This document shows, in pieces, positions 36,108 through 44,138 of a stretch of 64,000 nucleotides of DNA. The notes under the pieces are model-generated. The model was not told the origin of the DNA, made no database searches, and saw only the letters and a list, made by a program, of their open reading frames with translations. The DNA comes from Vibrio sp. 10N (GTDB lineage: Bacteria; Pseudomonadota; Gammaproteobacteria; Enterobacterales; Vibrionaceae), in NCBI RefSeq assembly GCF_036245475.1, contig NZ_BTPM01000002.1, forward strand, positions 434,001 through 498,000, in the 5' to 3' direction. The stretch's first letter is position 1, and every line of letters starts with the position of its first letter. A program made the translations under genes and the position numbers.

Positions 36108-37325
36108 TTACTCAAAGACGTAACCTTCAGGGATCACCACGATGCCTTTTTCAGAAATATGAAAGCGTTTAGCATCGTCAGTTGGGTTGACGCCAATGAT
36201 GGTGCCATCTGGAATGTTAACGTGCTTATCGATGATGCAGTTCATTAGCTGACAACCTTGGCCAACCGTTACATCGCCAAATAAGATGCTATCGGCAATG
36301 GTCGCGCCATCGTTGATACGAACATTGGACGACAAAATGGAGTGGTGCACTGAGCCGCCTGAGTTGACAACACCATTGGCGATAATTGAGTTGATAAAAA
36401 TCCCTTCATTACCCGTGGCAGACGGTACGGTTCTCGCTGGGGGAAGCTGAGGCTCATAGGTACGAATGCCCCAGTTCTCCTGATACAAATTCATTGGTGG
36501 TACAGGCTCAAGTAAATCCATGTTCGCTTCATAGAAGGAATCAATGGTACCAACATCACGCCAATAACAGTCTCGGGCAACACGTCCTTTATCATCACCA
36601 AAGTTGTAGGCGTAAACACCTTGTGAATCGATGAGTTTGGGAATGATGTCTTTACCAAAGTCGTGACTTGAAGTGTCCAGTTCTGCATCTTGCTCAAGTG
36701 CTTGTTGCAGAGCTTCCATTTCAAATACATAAATACCCATTGAGACCAAAGAGCGATTAGGATCGCCGGGCATTGAGGCTGGGTCACTGGGTTTTTCATG
36801 GAAATTAGTCACTTGTTTGGCTTCATTTGTTGCCATAACCCCAAAAGCGGTGGCTTCTTCACGTGGCACATCCATACATGCCACGGTCAGTTTAGCGCCG
36901 CTTTCTTTGTGCTCTTGAACCATGGCCTCGTAGTCCATGCGATAGATATGGTCACCGGACAACACAACTACATGCTTTGCTGAGCTTCTCGATAGTAACC
37001 ACATGTTGTGATAGATAGCATCCGCAGTGCCTTCATACCAAGCGCCGCCTTTTCTCATCTGTGGCGGAACCACAGTGATGTACTCTTTCAACTCGGGGTT
37101 GAAGATAGACCAGCCATCACGAATGTGTTTATGCAGTGAGTGGGACTTGTACTGTGTCAGTACTAATATTTTCCGGAGACCGGAGTGTAGGCAGTTGGTC
37201 AGCGTAAAATCGATGATCCGATATTTTCCGCCAAAAGGTACTGCTGGCTTGGCTCTGTCATCGGTTAGGGGGCTTAACCGTGAGCCCATGCCGCCCGCTA
37301 GGACGATGGTAAGAACGTCTTGCAT
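36108..37325 (-). CDS. glgC: Glucose-1-phosphate adenylyltransferase
   Basis: A 405-aa ADP-glucose pyrophosphorylase, first committed enzyme of glycogen synthesis. N-terminal nucleotidyltransferase signature VLAGGMGSRLSPLTDDRAKP, catalytic-region block VVLSGDHIYRMDY, and substrate-binding FHEKPSDP. The C-terminal left-handed beta-helix domain carries hexapeptide-like repeats. No glgA, glgB or glgP lies nearby. Vibrios commonly have two glgC copies. It is encoded downstream of idi on the same strand but after a 380-base gap. Confidence 0.93.
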   Translation of the reverse strand: MQDVLTIVLAGGMGSRLSPLTDDRAKPAVPFGGKYRIIDFTLTNCLHSGLRKILVLTQYKSHSLHKHIRDGWSIFNPELKEYITVVPPQMRKGGAWYEGTADAIYHNMWLLSRSSAKHVVVLSGDHIYRMDYEAMVQEHKESGAKLTVACMDVPREEATAFGVMATNEAKQVTNFHEKPSDPASMPGDPNRSLVSMGIYVFEMEALQQALEQDAELDTSSHDFGKDIIPKLIDSQGVYAYNFGDDKGRVARDCYWRDVGTIDSFYEANMDLLEPVPPMNLYQENWGIRTYEPQLPPARTVPSATGNEGIFINSIIANGVVNSGGSVHHSILSSNVRINDGATIADSILFGDVTVGQGCQLMNCIIDKHVNIPDGTIIGVNPTDDAKRFHISEKGIVVIPEGYVFE

Positions 37326-37705
37326 CTTATTTCTCCCTGAAACTGTGCAATTAGAGTAGGTTTAGTCTTTTACCTTTCAAGAAACACGCCAGAGGCTAAC
37401 TCGTTGAATATCAATGAAGAGCATAGTATTTCACTGGGTGTTTGCACCAAAATAGGGACGGAGTTTGAGTGCACGCACGTTTGTTGTGCTTAAGATCCAG
37501 CCATGTTTCAACTTGGTGCAAACAAGTACATGATGTAGGGCTATTACCTGACGGGCAGCGAATTGGGAGTACTGAAGCTTAAAGCTGTACGGTTGCGTGC
37601 TCGAAACGCAGTAGGGAGCTTGTTTTACATTGTAAATTGAATTAGTAAATCGACACTTACACACTTGGTTTAGTGTCGATTAAACTTATATATCGCGGTT
37701 ATTTG
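37326..37705. promoter_or_regulatory. Intergenic region upstream of glgC with several inverted repeats
   Basis: No credible gene; a 77-codon minus-strand frame here has no ribosome site and odd composition. It holds an 11-base inverted repeat GTTTGCACCAA / TTGGTGCAAAC (37440-37450 and 37513-37523), a compact palindrome TTTACA-T-TGTAAA (37624-37636), and a 10-base repeat AATCGACACT / AGTGTCGATT around a 14-base loop (37648-37681). These lie in what would be the 5' leader or promoter of glgC, or between idi and glgC. Confidence 0.5.
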
Positions 37706-38242
37706 CTAGGCTTCAAGGTGGGCTTTCACTTTGTCTAATACTAATTTGAACCAAGCCGTGTAGTTTTGAGGTTGAGCAGCCATTGCTTGTTCAATAGAGC
37801 TAAGGGCTTGCCATTCACACGCTTCAGCTTCGCGAGGGTTGATGTCCCAAGTTACATTGCTGCCTTCGGCGATAACGATGTGATCCAATTCATTTTCAGT
37901 GAGGCCATTGTCGAACTTGGCTAAGTAACTAATAGTGCCAATATCGGTCAACGATAGAGAATCACTGATATTAAGCTCTTCGTCCAGTCGACGTTGAGAA
38001 GCATGGATGATGTCTTCGTCTGGCCTTGGGTGAGAGCAGCAGGTGTTGCTCCAAAGTCCGCCGCTGTGATATTTATTCGATGCGCGTTTTTGCATTAGGA
38101 ATTCAAGCTCGCCATCGTTATAACGATAAAGCATGACCGAAAAGGCCAGGTGGCGAAACCCCATTCTGTGCGCGTCTAATTTGTCTTCGGTCCCGATTGG
38201 GTTTCCAAATTTATCTACAACAACAACGAGATCTTCAAGCAT
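37706..38242 (-). CDS. idi: Isopentenyl-diphosphate delta-isomerase, type I
   Basis: A 178-aa Nudix-fold enzyme that interconverts isopentenyl and dimethylallyl diphosphate. HRMGFRHLAFSVMLY opens the Nudix domain. RASNKYHSGGLWSNTCCSHP carries the catalytic cysteine and metal-binding histidines, and the Nudix-like helix DIIHASQRRLDEEL contains the acidic ligands. The ATG used has GAGAG five bases upstream; a TTG twelve bases earlier overlaps that ribosome site. Idi is dispensable in bacteria with the MEP pathway but balances the two precursors. Confidence 0.93.
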   Translation of the reverse strand: MLEDLVVVVDKFGNPIGTEDKLDAHRMGFRHLAFSVMLYRYNDGELEFLMQKRASNKYHSGGLWSNTCCSHPRPDEDIIHASQRRLDEELNISDSLSLTDIGTISYLAKFDNGLTENELDHIVIAEGSNVTWDINPREAEACEWQALSSIEQAMAAQPQNYTAWFKLVLDKVKAHLEA

Positions 38243-38394
38243 AGGTACTCTCAAGGTGTGGTGATTGCGACATCCTCTGTTCGCTCAACCAGTTTAATTA
38301 GCTCACTCAATTCCTGTTGTGAGCGCGAATCATACCACCAAAGATTTAAATAGCACACACATTGAACACCCAGCGAGCAAATCAGTAAGATCTT

Positions 38395-38994
38395 CTACAT
38401 TCTCCGGTACTTACGACTCAACTTTTGAACCTCAAACACTTTTACCGTCATATCTTCTGGCCAATAGGTGGGGTGCCAACCTGCTTTTTGTTTCAGGTGC
38501 TGAAGAAAGTGAATAGGACTGGGTAACTGCTCCCAAACCTGTGGGAGAAACAATGCTGCTTTTTTGCCATCCGACAGCGTGAGTCCGCATGGATTGTTGG
38601 CGAGGTAATCGAGCAGTGCCTTTTCTGAGGCAACGTCTAGGGGTTTGGGCTCTGTTAACACCGAGACTTCAATTTCCAACCCTTCGACTTGCGATTTTTG
38701 TAGTGGCAGAAAGCGCTTATCTTGACAGCAGCTTGCCCAAGCTTTGCGCATCACTTCGAGTACCAGTGGAACTTTAGGGACAGTGGTACCGATGCATCCT
38801 TGCAGTTCACCATCAACATGAAGACTAACAAAACACGCTCCTTTATCAGCGATGGCCTTGGGGTAGTCGTCAAGCCTAACCTTCGGTAGTGGTTGTTCAG
38901 CCAAATAGCAGCCAACCGTTATCTCGGCCATATCGAGCAGTCTAGACAGCTCTTCGTTGGTTAACGTTTTATCTTGATATTGCGTAGCTGACAT
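38395..38994 (-). CDS. amrA: AmmeMemoRadiSam system protein A (AMMECR1 domain)
   Basis: About 199 aa, consisting of an AMMECR1 domain. The diagnostic motif LQGCIGTT is present, followed by KAWASCCQDKRFLPL and the strand EIEVSVLTEPKPL. AMMECR1 proteins occur in all domains of life and their molecular activity is not settled. The gene overlaps the Memo gene upstream by 26 bases, and a GGTGG ribosome site lies before this ATG; longer frames start inside the neighbour. It is part of a three-gene set with amrB and the divergent amrS. Confidence 0.85.
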   Translation of the reverse strand: MSATQYQDKTLTNEELSRLLDMAEITVGCYLAEQPLPKVRLDDYPKAIADKGACFVSLHVDGELQGCIGTTVPKVPLVLEVMRKAWASCCQDKRFLPLQKSQVEGLEIEVSVLTEPKPLDVASEKALLDYLANNPCGLTLSDGKKAALFLPQVWEQLPSPIHFLQHLKQKAGWHPTYWPEDMTVKVFEVQKLSRKYRRM

Positions 38995-39763
38995 AGCCGA
39001 CCACCCTGTTTTTGTCGCCATGAGGAGTGTCACCCGAGTTACATAGGGAGAGTCGCTGCAGATGGCACTGTTGTTGTTTAATGATCTCGTTTGCTGCATT
39101 GATGCCTATGTAGCCACAAGCTTCTTGGCTTATCAGCGGCTGACCCATCTCAATTTTATTGCAACTGTTGTTGTCGATGCGCTGGCAGGTCTCGTAGTCA
39201 TGGAAGTGACTAAGATCAGAGCTGATGACGAGCAGCGTCGATTTATCCCACAAGGGGGCGATGAGCTTGGCCACGCTGGTGGGATCGATGCTTCCCGTCA
39301 GTAAAGGGATCAGCTTAAAGTCCTTTAAACAAGCTTGTAAGAAAGGGATTTGTACCTCTAGGCTGTGCTCTTGTGCATGAGCATGGTCGAGATAGTGGCA
39401 ATGGGGATCACTTGCAAGTTGCTCTATGGCATCGGTATCAAGTGGGACAGTACCAAGCGGTGTTGCGAAGTAGTGATGACTTGGCAAGGCACAACCTTGA
39501 AAAGCAACACGATGATTGGGCCCGACTAGAAGCACACGTTTAAATGGTGGGGTTCTGGCTTTGAGAATGGCATAGCCCGACGCGGCTGTCGCGCCTGAAA
39601 AAAGGTAGCCAGCATGAGGGACAATTAAGCCCACCAATTGCTCATTTGGGGTGAATCTTTCTTTACCGAGAAAAGGCGACATCAACTGGCTAACGTGCCG
39701 TTGTAATTGCTCCGTATTGGCGTCGTAGAATCGTCCCGCAACGGCAGTTGGTCGTACATCCAT
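38969..39763 (-). CDS. amrB: AmmeMemoRadiSam system protein B (MEMO1 family)
   Basis: About 264 aa, Memo-like protein related to class III extradiol dioxygenases. The start DVRPTAVAGRFYDAN, the block LIVPHAGYLFSGATAA and LLVGPNHRV with its histidines, and VISSDLSHFHDYE are family signatures; the histidines and acidic residues would form a metal site. Human MEMO1 has been linked to metal (copper/iron) handling, but the bacterial role is unknown. The ATG has GGGAGG five bases upstream. It overlaps amrA and is divergent from amrS across 68 bases. Confidence 0.87.
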   Translation of the reverse strand: MDVRPTAVAGRFYDANTEQLQRHVSQLMSPFLGKERFTPNEQLVGLIVPHAGYLFSGATAASGYAILKARTPPFKRVLLVGPNHRVAFQGCALPSHHYFATPLGTVPLDTDAIEQLASDPHCHYLDHAHAQEHSLEVQIPFLQACLKDFKLIPLLTGSIDPTSVAKLIAPLWDKSTLLVISSDLSHFHDYETCQRIDNNSCNKIEMGQPLISQEACGYIGINAANEIIKQQQCHLQRLSLCNSGDTPHGDKNRVVGYVSYAISR

Positions 39764-39831
39764 GTCGCCTCCCAAATCATCATCGTGGCTATACTTTATT
39801 GAGTATAGAAATTGGACGGCATTGGTGTGAG

Positions 39832-40914
39832 ATGAAGTTTATGGAAATATCGCATCCAACACAGTTTTGGCAGTTGCAACCCGATGGCCGGGTTCGCTGC
39901 ACCTTATGCCCGCGTTACTGCACGCTTAGGGAAGGTAAGCGTGGGGCATGTTTTGTACGTCAAGCTCAACAGGGTGAAATTGTGTTGACGACGTATGGGC
40001 GCTCTAGCGGCTTTTGTATCGATCCGATTGAAAAAAAACCGCTCAATCATTTCTATCCTGGAAGCTCGGTATTGTCGTTTGGTACCGCTGGATGCAACCT
40101 TGGTTGTAAGTTTTGTCAAAATTGGAATATCAGTAAATCTCGGCAAATGGATACACTGGGTCAACAAGCCACGCCACAGGCGATTGCTGACACGGCTGCC
40201 AAATACCACTGTAACAGTATTGCTTTTACCTATAACGATCCGGTGATCTTTTTAGAATACGCAGTCGATACTGCCATTGCGTGTCATGATGCCAATATTC
40301 AAACCATAGCGGTCTCTGCCGGTTATATGAATGAAAAACCAAGAGAGACGTTTTTTTCTGTGATGGACGCCGCCAATATAGATTTGAAAGCTTTTACAGA
40401 GCGCTTTTACAACAAAGTGTGCGGCGGTGCGCTCGCCCCTGTGCTCGAGACGCTTCAGTATTTGCGTCACGAAACCTCCGTTTGGTTTGAGCTCACGACA
40501 TTGTTGATCCCAGGAGAAAACGACAGTGAGCGCGAAATTGACCAAATGACGCAATGGATCGCTGATCATCTTGGCTGCGATGTCCCGTTGCATTTCAGTG
40601 CGTTTCATCCAGATTTCAAAATGATGGAGATTCCGCGCACTCCAGCGAACAGTTTGGTGAAGGCAAGGCATATTGCTCAGCGCAATGGTCTTAACTACGT
40701 TTATGTGGGCAATGTACACAATGAGCAGTGTAGCAGCACGTATTGCCCAAACTGCAAGCGTAAAGTGTTAAGTCGAAATTGGTTTGAACTCGGGGCTTGT
40801 GCACTCACGGATACAGGACATTGCAGCCATTGCGGATTTCGGATTGCAGGTCGTTTTTCGGCGCAGCATAAACCGTTTGGCAGGCGGCGGATACCAGTCG
40901 ATATCATATGTTAA
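39832..40914 (+). CDS. amrS: AmmeMemoRadiSam system radical SAM enzyme
   Basis: About 361 aa. N-terminal Cys-rich block RCTLCPRYCTLREGKRGACF resembles pyruvate-formate-lyase-activating-type enzymes. The radical SAM cluster motif is GCNLGCKFC, with Cys88, Cys92 and Cys95. A C-terminal zinc-ribbon-like part has paired cysteines (YCPNCKRK and CSHCGFR). This is the radical SAM partner that co-occurs with AMMECR1 and Memo in bacteria and archaea. It starts near amrB on the opposite strand, so one short region holds both promoters. An ATG nine bases downstream is an alternative start. Confidence 0.87.
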   Translation: MKFMEISHPTQFWQLQPDGRVRCTLCPRYCTLREGKRGACFVRQAQQGEIVLTTYGRSSGFCIDPIEKKPLNHFYPGSSVLSFGTAGCNLGCKFCQNWNISKSRQMDTLGQQATPQAIADTAAKYHCNSIAFTYNDPVIFLEYAVDTAIACHDANIQTIAVSAGYMNEKPRETFFSVMDAANIDLKAFTERFYNKVCGGALAPVLETLQYLRHETSVWFELTTLLIPGENDSEREIDQMTQWIADHLGCDVPLHFSAFHPDFKMMEIPRTPANSLVKARHIAQRNGLNYVYVGNVHNEQCSSTYCPNCKRKVLSRNWFELGACALTDTGHCSHCGFRIAGRFSAQHKPFGRRRIPVDIIC

Positions 40915-41050
40915 ATCAGCGAGTTACTTTTGGAGCATTGGGCTGTCTCAAACTTGATAATGGTCATTATACTTTAGTCGTAAAGGGTTGATTGTGAGTC
41001 TCTGACTAGCTAAGTTATTACTTAATAAAGTGGAAAATCAGGAGATAGAC

Positions 41051-41200
41051 ATGGATGTAGTCGTAATGCTAACCAACGGACGTTTTGGTGTTCTCGAAGA
41101 CTGTGACAAGCTTGAGTTAGAGGGTGAAATGGTAGAATGTTGGGTCGAAGAAGAGGAAGGCTTTGAGCTAGCAACCGCGCAAGTTGAGCGTGTACTCTAG
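41051..41200 (+). CDS. 49-aa acidic protein
   Basis: A short gene with strong signals: AGGAGA five bases before the ATG, and a classic terminator directly after the stop. The product starts MDVVVMLTNGRFGVLEDCDK and is followed by a run of Glu (EEEEG) in a very acidic second half ending QVERVL. Two cysteines are present. I do not recognise the family. The regular alternation in the first twenty residues suggests a small beta structure. It seems to be its own transcription unit. Confidence 0.7.
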   Translation: MDVVVMLTNGRFGVLEDCDKLELEGEMVECWVEEEEGFELATAQVERVL

Positions 41201-41226
41201 TCTTAGATTATCCACGAACAAACATT

Positions 41227-41264
41227 AAAACCCCGCAGTTGCATTAAGCGTTGCGGGGTTTTTT
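41227..41264 (+). terminator. Intrinsic terminator of the 49-aa gene
   Basis: AAACCCCGCA and TGCGGGGTTT arms followed by TTTTT. On the minus strand the sequence ...GGGGTTTTAATG could also serve the converging membrane-protein gene. Confidence 0.85.
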
Positions 41265-41289
41265 AATGTTTCTTGCTAGCGTAGTTTGC

Positions 41290-41796
41290 TTAAGCTTGCT
41301 GCGCAGTTAGTGCACGCTTTTCAAGGAACTTAGCGATAGCCGTAACACCAGCGATGTACATAGCACCACCTAGCAGTGCAACGGCCATCCAAGAGAAACC
41401 GTGCTCAACAACGTGATCTTTGTGAAGGATACACATTACAACGTAAGCGAATGTAATGTAGCTGAATGCGAAGTGAGCGATAGGGCCCATGCCGATCGTG
41501 ACAAGTACCACACCTGCAACGTAAATGTAGAATGCGTTCTCACCACCAACGACTGGAGCTAGCGCGCCAAGTGTTGCTGGGATCAACATACCCATTGCGA
41601 TACCTACGATACCTGCTGCAAAGATATTTTTTAGCTTAGATAGGTCGAATTTCGCTTCAAAGAAGAAAATAAGCGCTAGGAAAGCAGGCCACTTGTCGTG
41701 GATACCTAGTTTCTGAAGGATAACAGTGCCAGCTACGATCCAGATCGTTAGCATTAGCGTTTTAGTCATGTGCGCTGCATTGAATACTTGATTCAT
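41290..41796 (-). CDS. Small integral membrane protein of unknown function
   Basis: A 168-aa protein with about five hydrophobic helices (for example MLTIWIVAGTVILQKLG, IFAAGIVGIAMGMLIPATLG and MAVALLGGAMYIAGVTAIA). No family recognised. The codon choice is strongly biased toward the codons of highly expressed genes, more so than its neighbours, which suggests strong expression. GAGA lies before the ATG. It stands alone on the minus strand with a long upstream region. Confidence 0.72.
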   Translation of the reverse strand: MNQVFNAAHMTKTLMLTIWIVAGTVILQKLGIHDKWPAFLALIFFFEAKFDLSKLKNIFAAGIVGIAMGMLIPATLGALAPVVGGENAFYIYVAGVVLVTIGMGPIAHFAFSYITFAYVVMCILHKDHVVEHGFSWMAVALLGGAMYIAGVTAIAKFLEKRALTAQQA

Positions 41797-42284
41797 GGTT
41801 AATTCTCATAGGGTGTATGTAAGAAGTTTGGGCGCGGAGTCTATAGTGAGTTGTGCGTCTGGTCACTAGGTGGGAAATGGCAACCATTGTGAATATTGGC
41901 AGGATGCGCTTGCTATTGATAAATATATGAATTGGTGTGCAAAATTACAACAGTGCCTATAGCTGGAGTCAATGTACTGCAAAGGAGGGATTTTGCTTGT
42001 CTATTAGAGCAAAATAGCTAATTTTTGTACGTAAATGCGGCGTATGAGTGAACTCATGAGTCTGGCTAAAATTGGAGGAGGGCAGAAAGTGACGCCAAAA
42101 AAGTCGGTTTTGCTCACTTCGCCACATTTGGAAACAATGCTTCACGATTTCACATTAGCTGGAAACGGTTTGATAAACATCTTCGCTATTAAGATGTGAA
42201 CGAGAGTGGTTTAATAACTCACGTGCTTAGTTGTTATGTCCACTTCAATTAACCACACACACATCCAACATTGTATTGATGTTT
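41797..42284. promoter_or_regulatory. Long intergenic region with a possible + strand small RNA
   Basis: This stretch carries no large gene. Its right end leads, on the + strand, into a strong intrinsic terminator with no upstream + strand gene closer than the already terminated 49-aa gene. A + strand transcript starting somewhere inside would therefore be a small RNA or a short mRNA. The 60 bases before the terminator are C/A-rich and look unstructured (ACCACACACACATCC), a property shared by seed regions of some Hfq-binding RNAs. Confidence 0.4.
42089..42199 (+). CDS. Possible 36-aa small protein or leader peptide
   Basis: A GTG start is preceded by an unusually perfect Shine-Dalgarno run, GGAGGAGGG, with six bases between. 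The frame would encode MTPKKSVLLTSPHLETMLHD and continue to a hydrophobic end (NGLINIFAIKM). The same frame is open from an ATG at 42044. Only the ribosome site argues for translation; the composition is not decisive. Confidence 0.3.
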   Translation: MTPKKSVLLTSPHLETMLHDFTLAGNGLINIFAIKM

Positions 42285-42316
42285 GCCCTGCTGTGAAAAC
42301 AGCAGGGCGTTTTTTT
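42285..42316 (+). terminator. Strong + strand terminator without an obvious gene
   Basis: GCCCTGCTGT - GAAA - ACAGCAGGGC followed by GTTTTTTT. The T-tract exists only on the + strand; on the minus strand the stem is followed by AAACATC. It therefore does not serve the tfoX-like gene that ends next to it and points to an upstream + strand transcript. Confidence 0.85.
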
Positions 42317-42322
42317 ATCTTA

Positions 42323-42940
42323 TCAATGCGTGAGATAATCACCACCGACTTGGTGCGTGAGCCTTTGGCGTCGTGGCTCGGGAAGAATGGTCCAGTGAAT
42401 CCCCTCTAACGCACCGGCCAGACAAAACAGTAAATTGACGCCAGGATGTTTCTCCTGACTGACACAAACTGCTTTAAAGGCATTTACAGGCCCCTGCTCT
42501 CGAAGCTCGTCTATGGAATGAATACCGGCTTTGCGGAGCATGCGCTCGGTTTTGTATTGCATGTTAGGTAGATCTTTGATGCGCGTTGGTGTCTCTTTGC
42601 GAATCTTTTCCTTTAGCCCAGCGTTCCAGACCTCTTCGCACAATGACGCAACTTGCTTTTGACTGTGTGCAACGCTATCTGGCAGTGAATAGTAGTTTGA
42701 TAAGCTTGGGTAGTTCCGTGAGTCGGCGCGCCAGTTAAATTCATAGGCTTTGCAACCAGACGCAATAAACTCTTGCTTTAAACTTGGACTGCTTGCCCTA
42801 AGGTAGATATCGTTGCCCTTTATTAGTGCAAACATGATCCCACCGGAAAGTACCCCTTTTCCTCCAAAAACAGAACGAATGCTAATGTCGTCCAGTGTGG
42901 TATGAGCTTCGATAGACTCTACAAAGGTTTCCAACATCAT
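42323..42940 (-). CDS. TfoX/Sxy family protein
   Basis: A 205-aa protein with both parts of the TfoX family: an N-terminal domain with SIRSVFGGKGVLSGGIMFAL and DIYLRA, and a C-terminal helix-hairpin-like domain with IKDLPNMQYKTERMLRKAG and GIHSIDELRE. TfoX induces natural competence genes in vibrios when chitin is present; its paralogue TfoY acts on type VI secretion and motility. I cannot decide which one this is, and no c-di-GMP riboswitch like that of V. cholerae tfoY is visible upstream. GGAG lies six bases before the ATG. Confidence 0.85.
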   Translation of the reverse strand: MMLETFVESIEAHTTLDDISIRSVFGGKGVLSGGIMFALIKGNDIYLRASSPSLKQEFIASGCKAYEFNWRADSRNYPSLSNYYSLPDSVAHSQKQVASLCEEVWNAGLKEKIRKETPTRIKDLPNMQYKTERMLRKAGIHSIDELREQGPVNAFKAVCVSQEKHPGVNLLFCLAGALEGIHWTILPEPRRQRLTHQVGGDYLTH

Positions 42941-43211
42941 ATTTCTCTCCTTGAAATGTATATAGCGTCCTTAACTGACGCTTATCAAACTAAAACTGTG
43001 ATGTATCTTGCATTAAGCGTTCCAACTTTTATCCTTGTTACAAATTATTGGGAGTTACACGTCAAGATTGAGTGATGGTTACGAGAGAAAACGGTGGTTA
43101 GCACGCGAGCATTGCTCAATGAGATTCTGTTTCGCTTCAAGTATACTGGGGGCGATTCCACATCTAATTTCATGGCGTCACCGAACTCAAAGGTGTAATA
43201 GGAGTAATGTT

Positions 43212-43532
43212 ATGCAGTCAGGGAATTTGTTTAGCCACATTCCTTCTCAGTTACCTGAAGAGATCTTCGAAGACATTATCGCTACTGACACGATGCGTAT
43301 CGAGCGTATTCTCTCCGATGGGCACTTTACGCCAAAAGGGGATTGGTATGATCAATCACAACACGAGTGGGTAATGGTGATGCAAGGGCAAGGTATTCTT
43401 GAATATCAAGATGGCACCACACTAACACTTGATGTCGGCGACTATGTCAACATACCAGCACACGTTAAACACCGCGTTAAATCTACTTCAGCCGATGTTG
43501 TTACGATTTGGCTGGCCATTTTTTACGGATAG
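43212..43532 (+). CDS. Small cupin-domain protein
   Basis: A 106-aa single-domain cupin. The strands QHEWVMVMQGQGILEYQDG and LDVGDYVNIPAHVKHRVKST form the two cupin motifs, with His residues positioned for a metal site. Many such proteins bind small molecules or act as mono-domain dioxygenase-like enzymes; the function here is unknown. The ATG used has AGGAG seven bases upstream, while the longer frame begins with a tail lacking cupin features. The DUF3820 gene starts four bases after its stop, so both share a transcript. Confidence 0.78.
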   Translation: MQSGNLFSHIPSQLPEEIFEDIIATDTMRIERILSDGHFTPKGDWYDQSQHEWVMVMQGQGILEYQDGTTLTLDVGDYVNIPAHVKHRVKSTSADVVTIWLAIFYG

Positions 43533-43536
43533 GAAC

Positions 43537-43752
43537 ATGCTGCAAAAAGAAAACTTAATTAAACTCGCACGAATGCAAATGCCTTTTGGTAAGTACGCTG
43601 GACGTGTGCTTATCGACTTACCAGAAGAGTATTTGCTTTGGTTCGATAAGAAAGGTTTCCCGAATGGCGAGCTTGGTGACCTGTTGAAGCTTTGCCTTGC
43701 GTTAAAGATTGAAGGGCTTGATAGTGTCGTCAAGCCTTTAAAGCGAATGTAG
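43537..43752 (+). CDS. DUF3820 family protein
   Basis: A 71-aa protein with the block MPFGKYAGRVLIDLPEEYLL, followed by WFDKKGFPNGELGDLL. This is the pattern of DUF3820 proteins, which are sometimes labelled quorum-sensing-regulated virulence factors and resemble part of an exonuclease-associated domain. The start has AGGA upstream, immediately after the cupin stop codon. Molecular function unknown. Confidence 0.75.
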   Translation: MLQKENLIKLARMQMPFGKYAGRVLIDLPEEYLLWFDKKGFPNGELGDLLKLCLALKIEGLDSVVKPLKRM

Positions 43753-43793
43753 CCTGTAATAACAACTCTCCACGATTTACGAAAAAACTTACT

Positions 43794-44039
43794 ATGAATT
43801 TTGATATCAATGCATTGAAACATCACCAGCTCGTTGAAGATGGTCAACTCGAGGGGTGTTATATTCATCAACCCGCCAAAGGTAGCCAGCAAGATGACAA
43901 GGCGGTCTTGGCAGAGCGCCAAGCGTTAGAAAAGATGGGATATAAGGTAGTGCAGGTTCAGGCGAAAGGCGGAACAACAACGTTTGCTGAAGCGATGCAA
44001 AAGTTTGCAAAGAAGAGTGGTCATCAGTCCAAGCTATAG
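43794..44039 (+). CDS. Conserved-looking 81-aa protein of unknown function
   Basis: Hydrophilic protein starting MNFDINALKHHQLVEDGQLE, with a predicted helix (DDKAVLAERQALEKMGYKV) and a short strand. It ends in a Lys-rich tail. No family recognised and the ribosome site is weak, but the codon usage and a frame free of stops between two genes on the same strand argue that it is real. It may be in one unit with the cupin and DUF3820 genes. Confidence 0.55.
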   Translation: MNFDINALKHHQLVEDGQLEGCYIHQPAKGSQQDDKAVLAERQALEKMGYKVVQVQAKGGTTTFAEAMQKFAKKSGHQSKL

Positions 44040-44138
44040 ATTCGATTTTATCTACCAGTATTCATTTGCCTAACTAAAAGTTATAAGCGTTATAACCTAA
44101 CTTAGCGTATCCACCCGCTATGATAAAATTACACATTA

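Noticed and set aside
37431..37664. 77-codon minus-strand ORF between idi and glgC
   Set aside because: No ribosome site, Cys/Tyr/Gln-rich composition unlike neighbours, and it covers several inverted repeats; treated as regulatory DNA.
37381..37700. Integron attC site or cassette
   Set aside because: Inverted repeats do not fit the core-site pattern (RYYYAAC/GTTRRRY), and no cassette-like gene order is seen.
39062..39304. 80-codon + strand ORF inside amrB
   Set aside because: Antisense shadow of a well-supported gene, no ribosome site.
42941..43210. Possible c-di-GMP riboswitch in front of the TfoX-family gene (as in V. cholerae tfoY)
   Set aside because: Neither strand shows the aptamer consensus; nothing else recognisable in the gap.
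43035..43211. N-terminal extension of the cupin ORF
   Set aside because: The extension has no cupin features and the internal ATG has a good AGGAG site.
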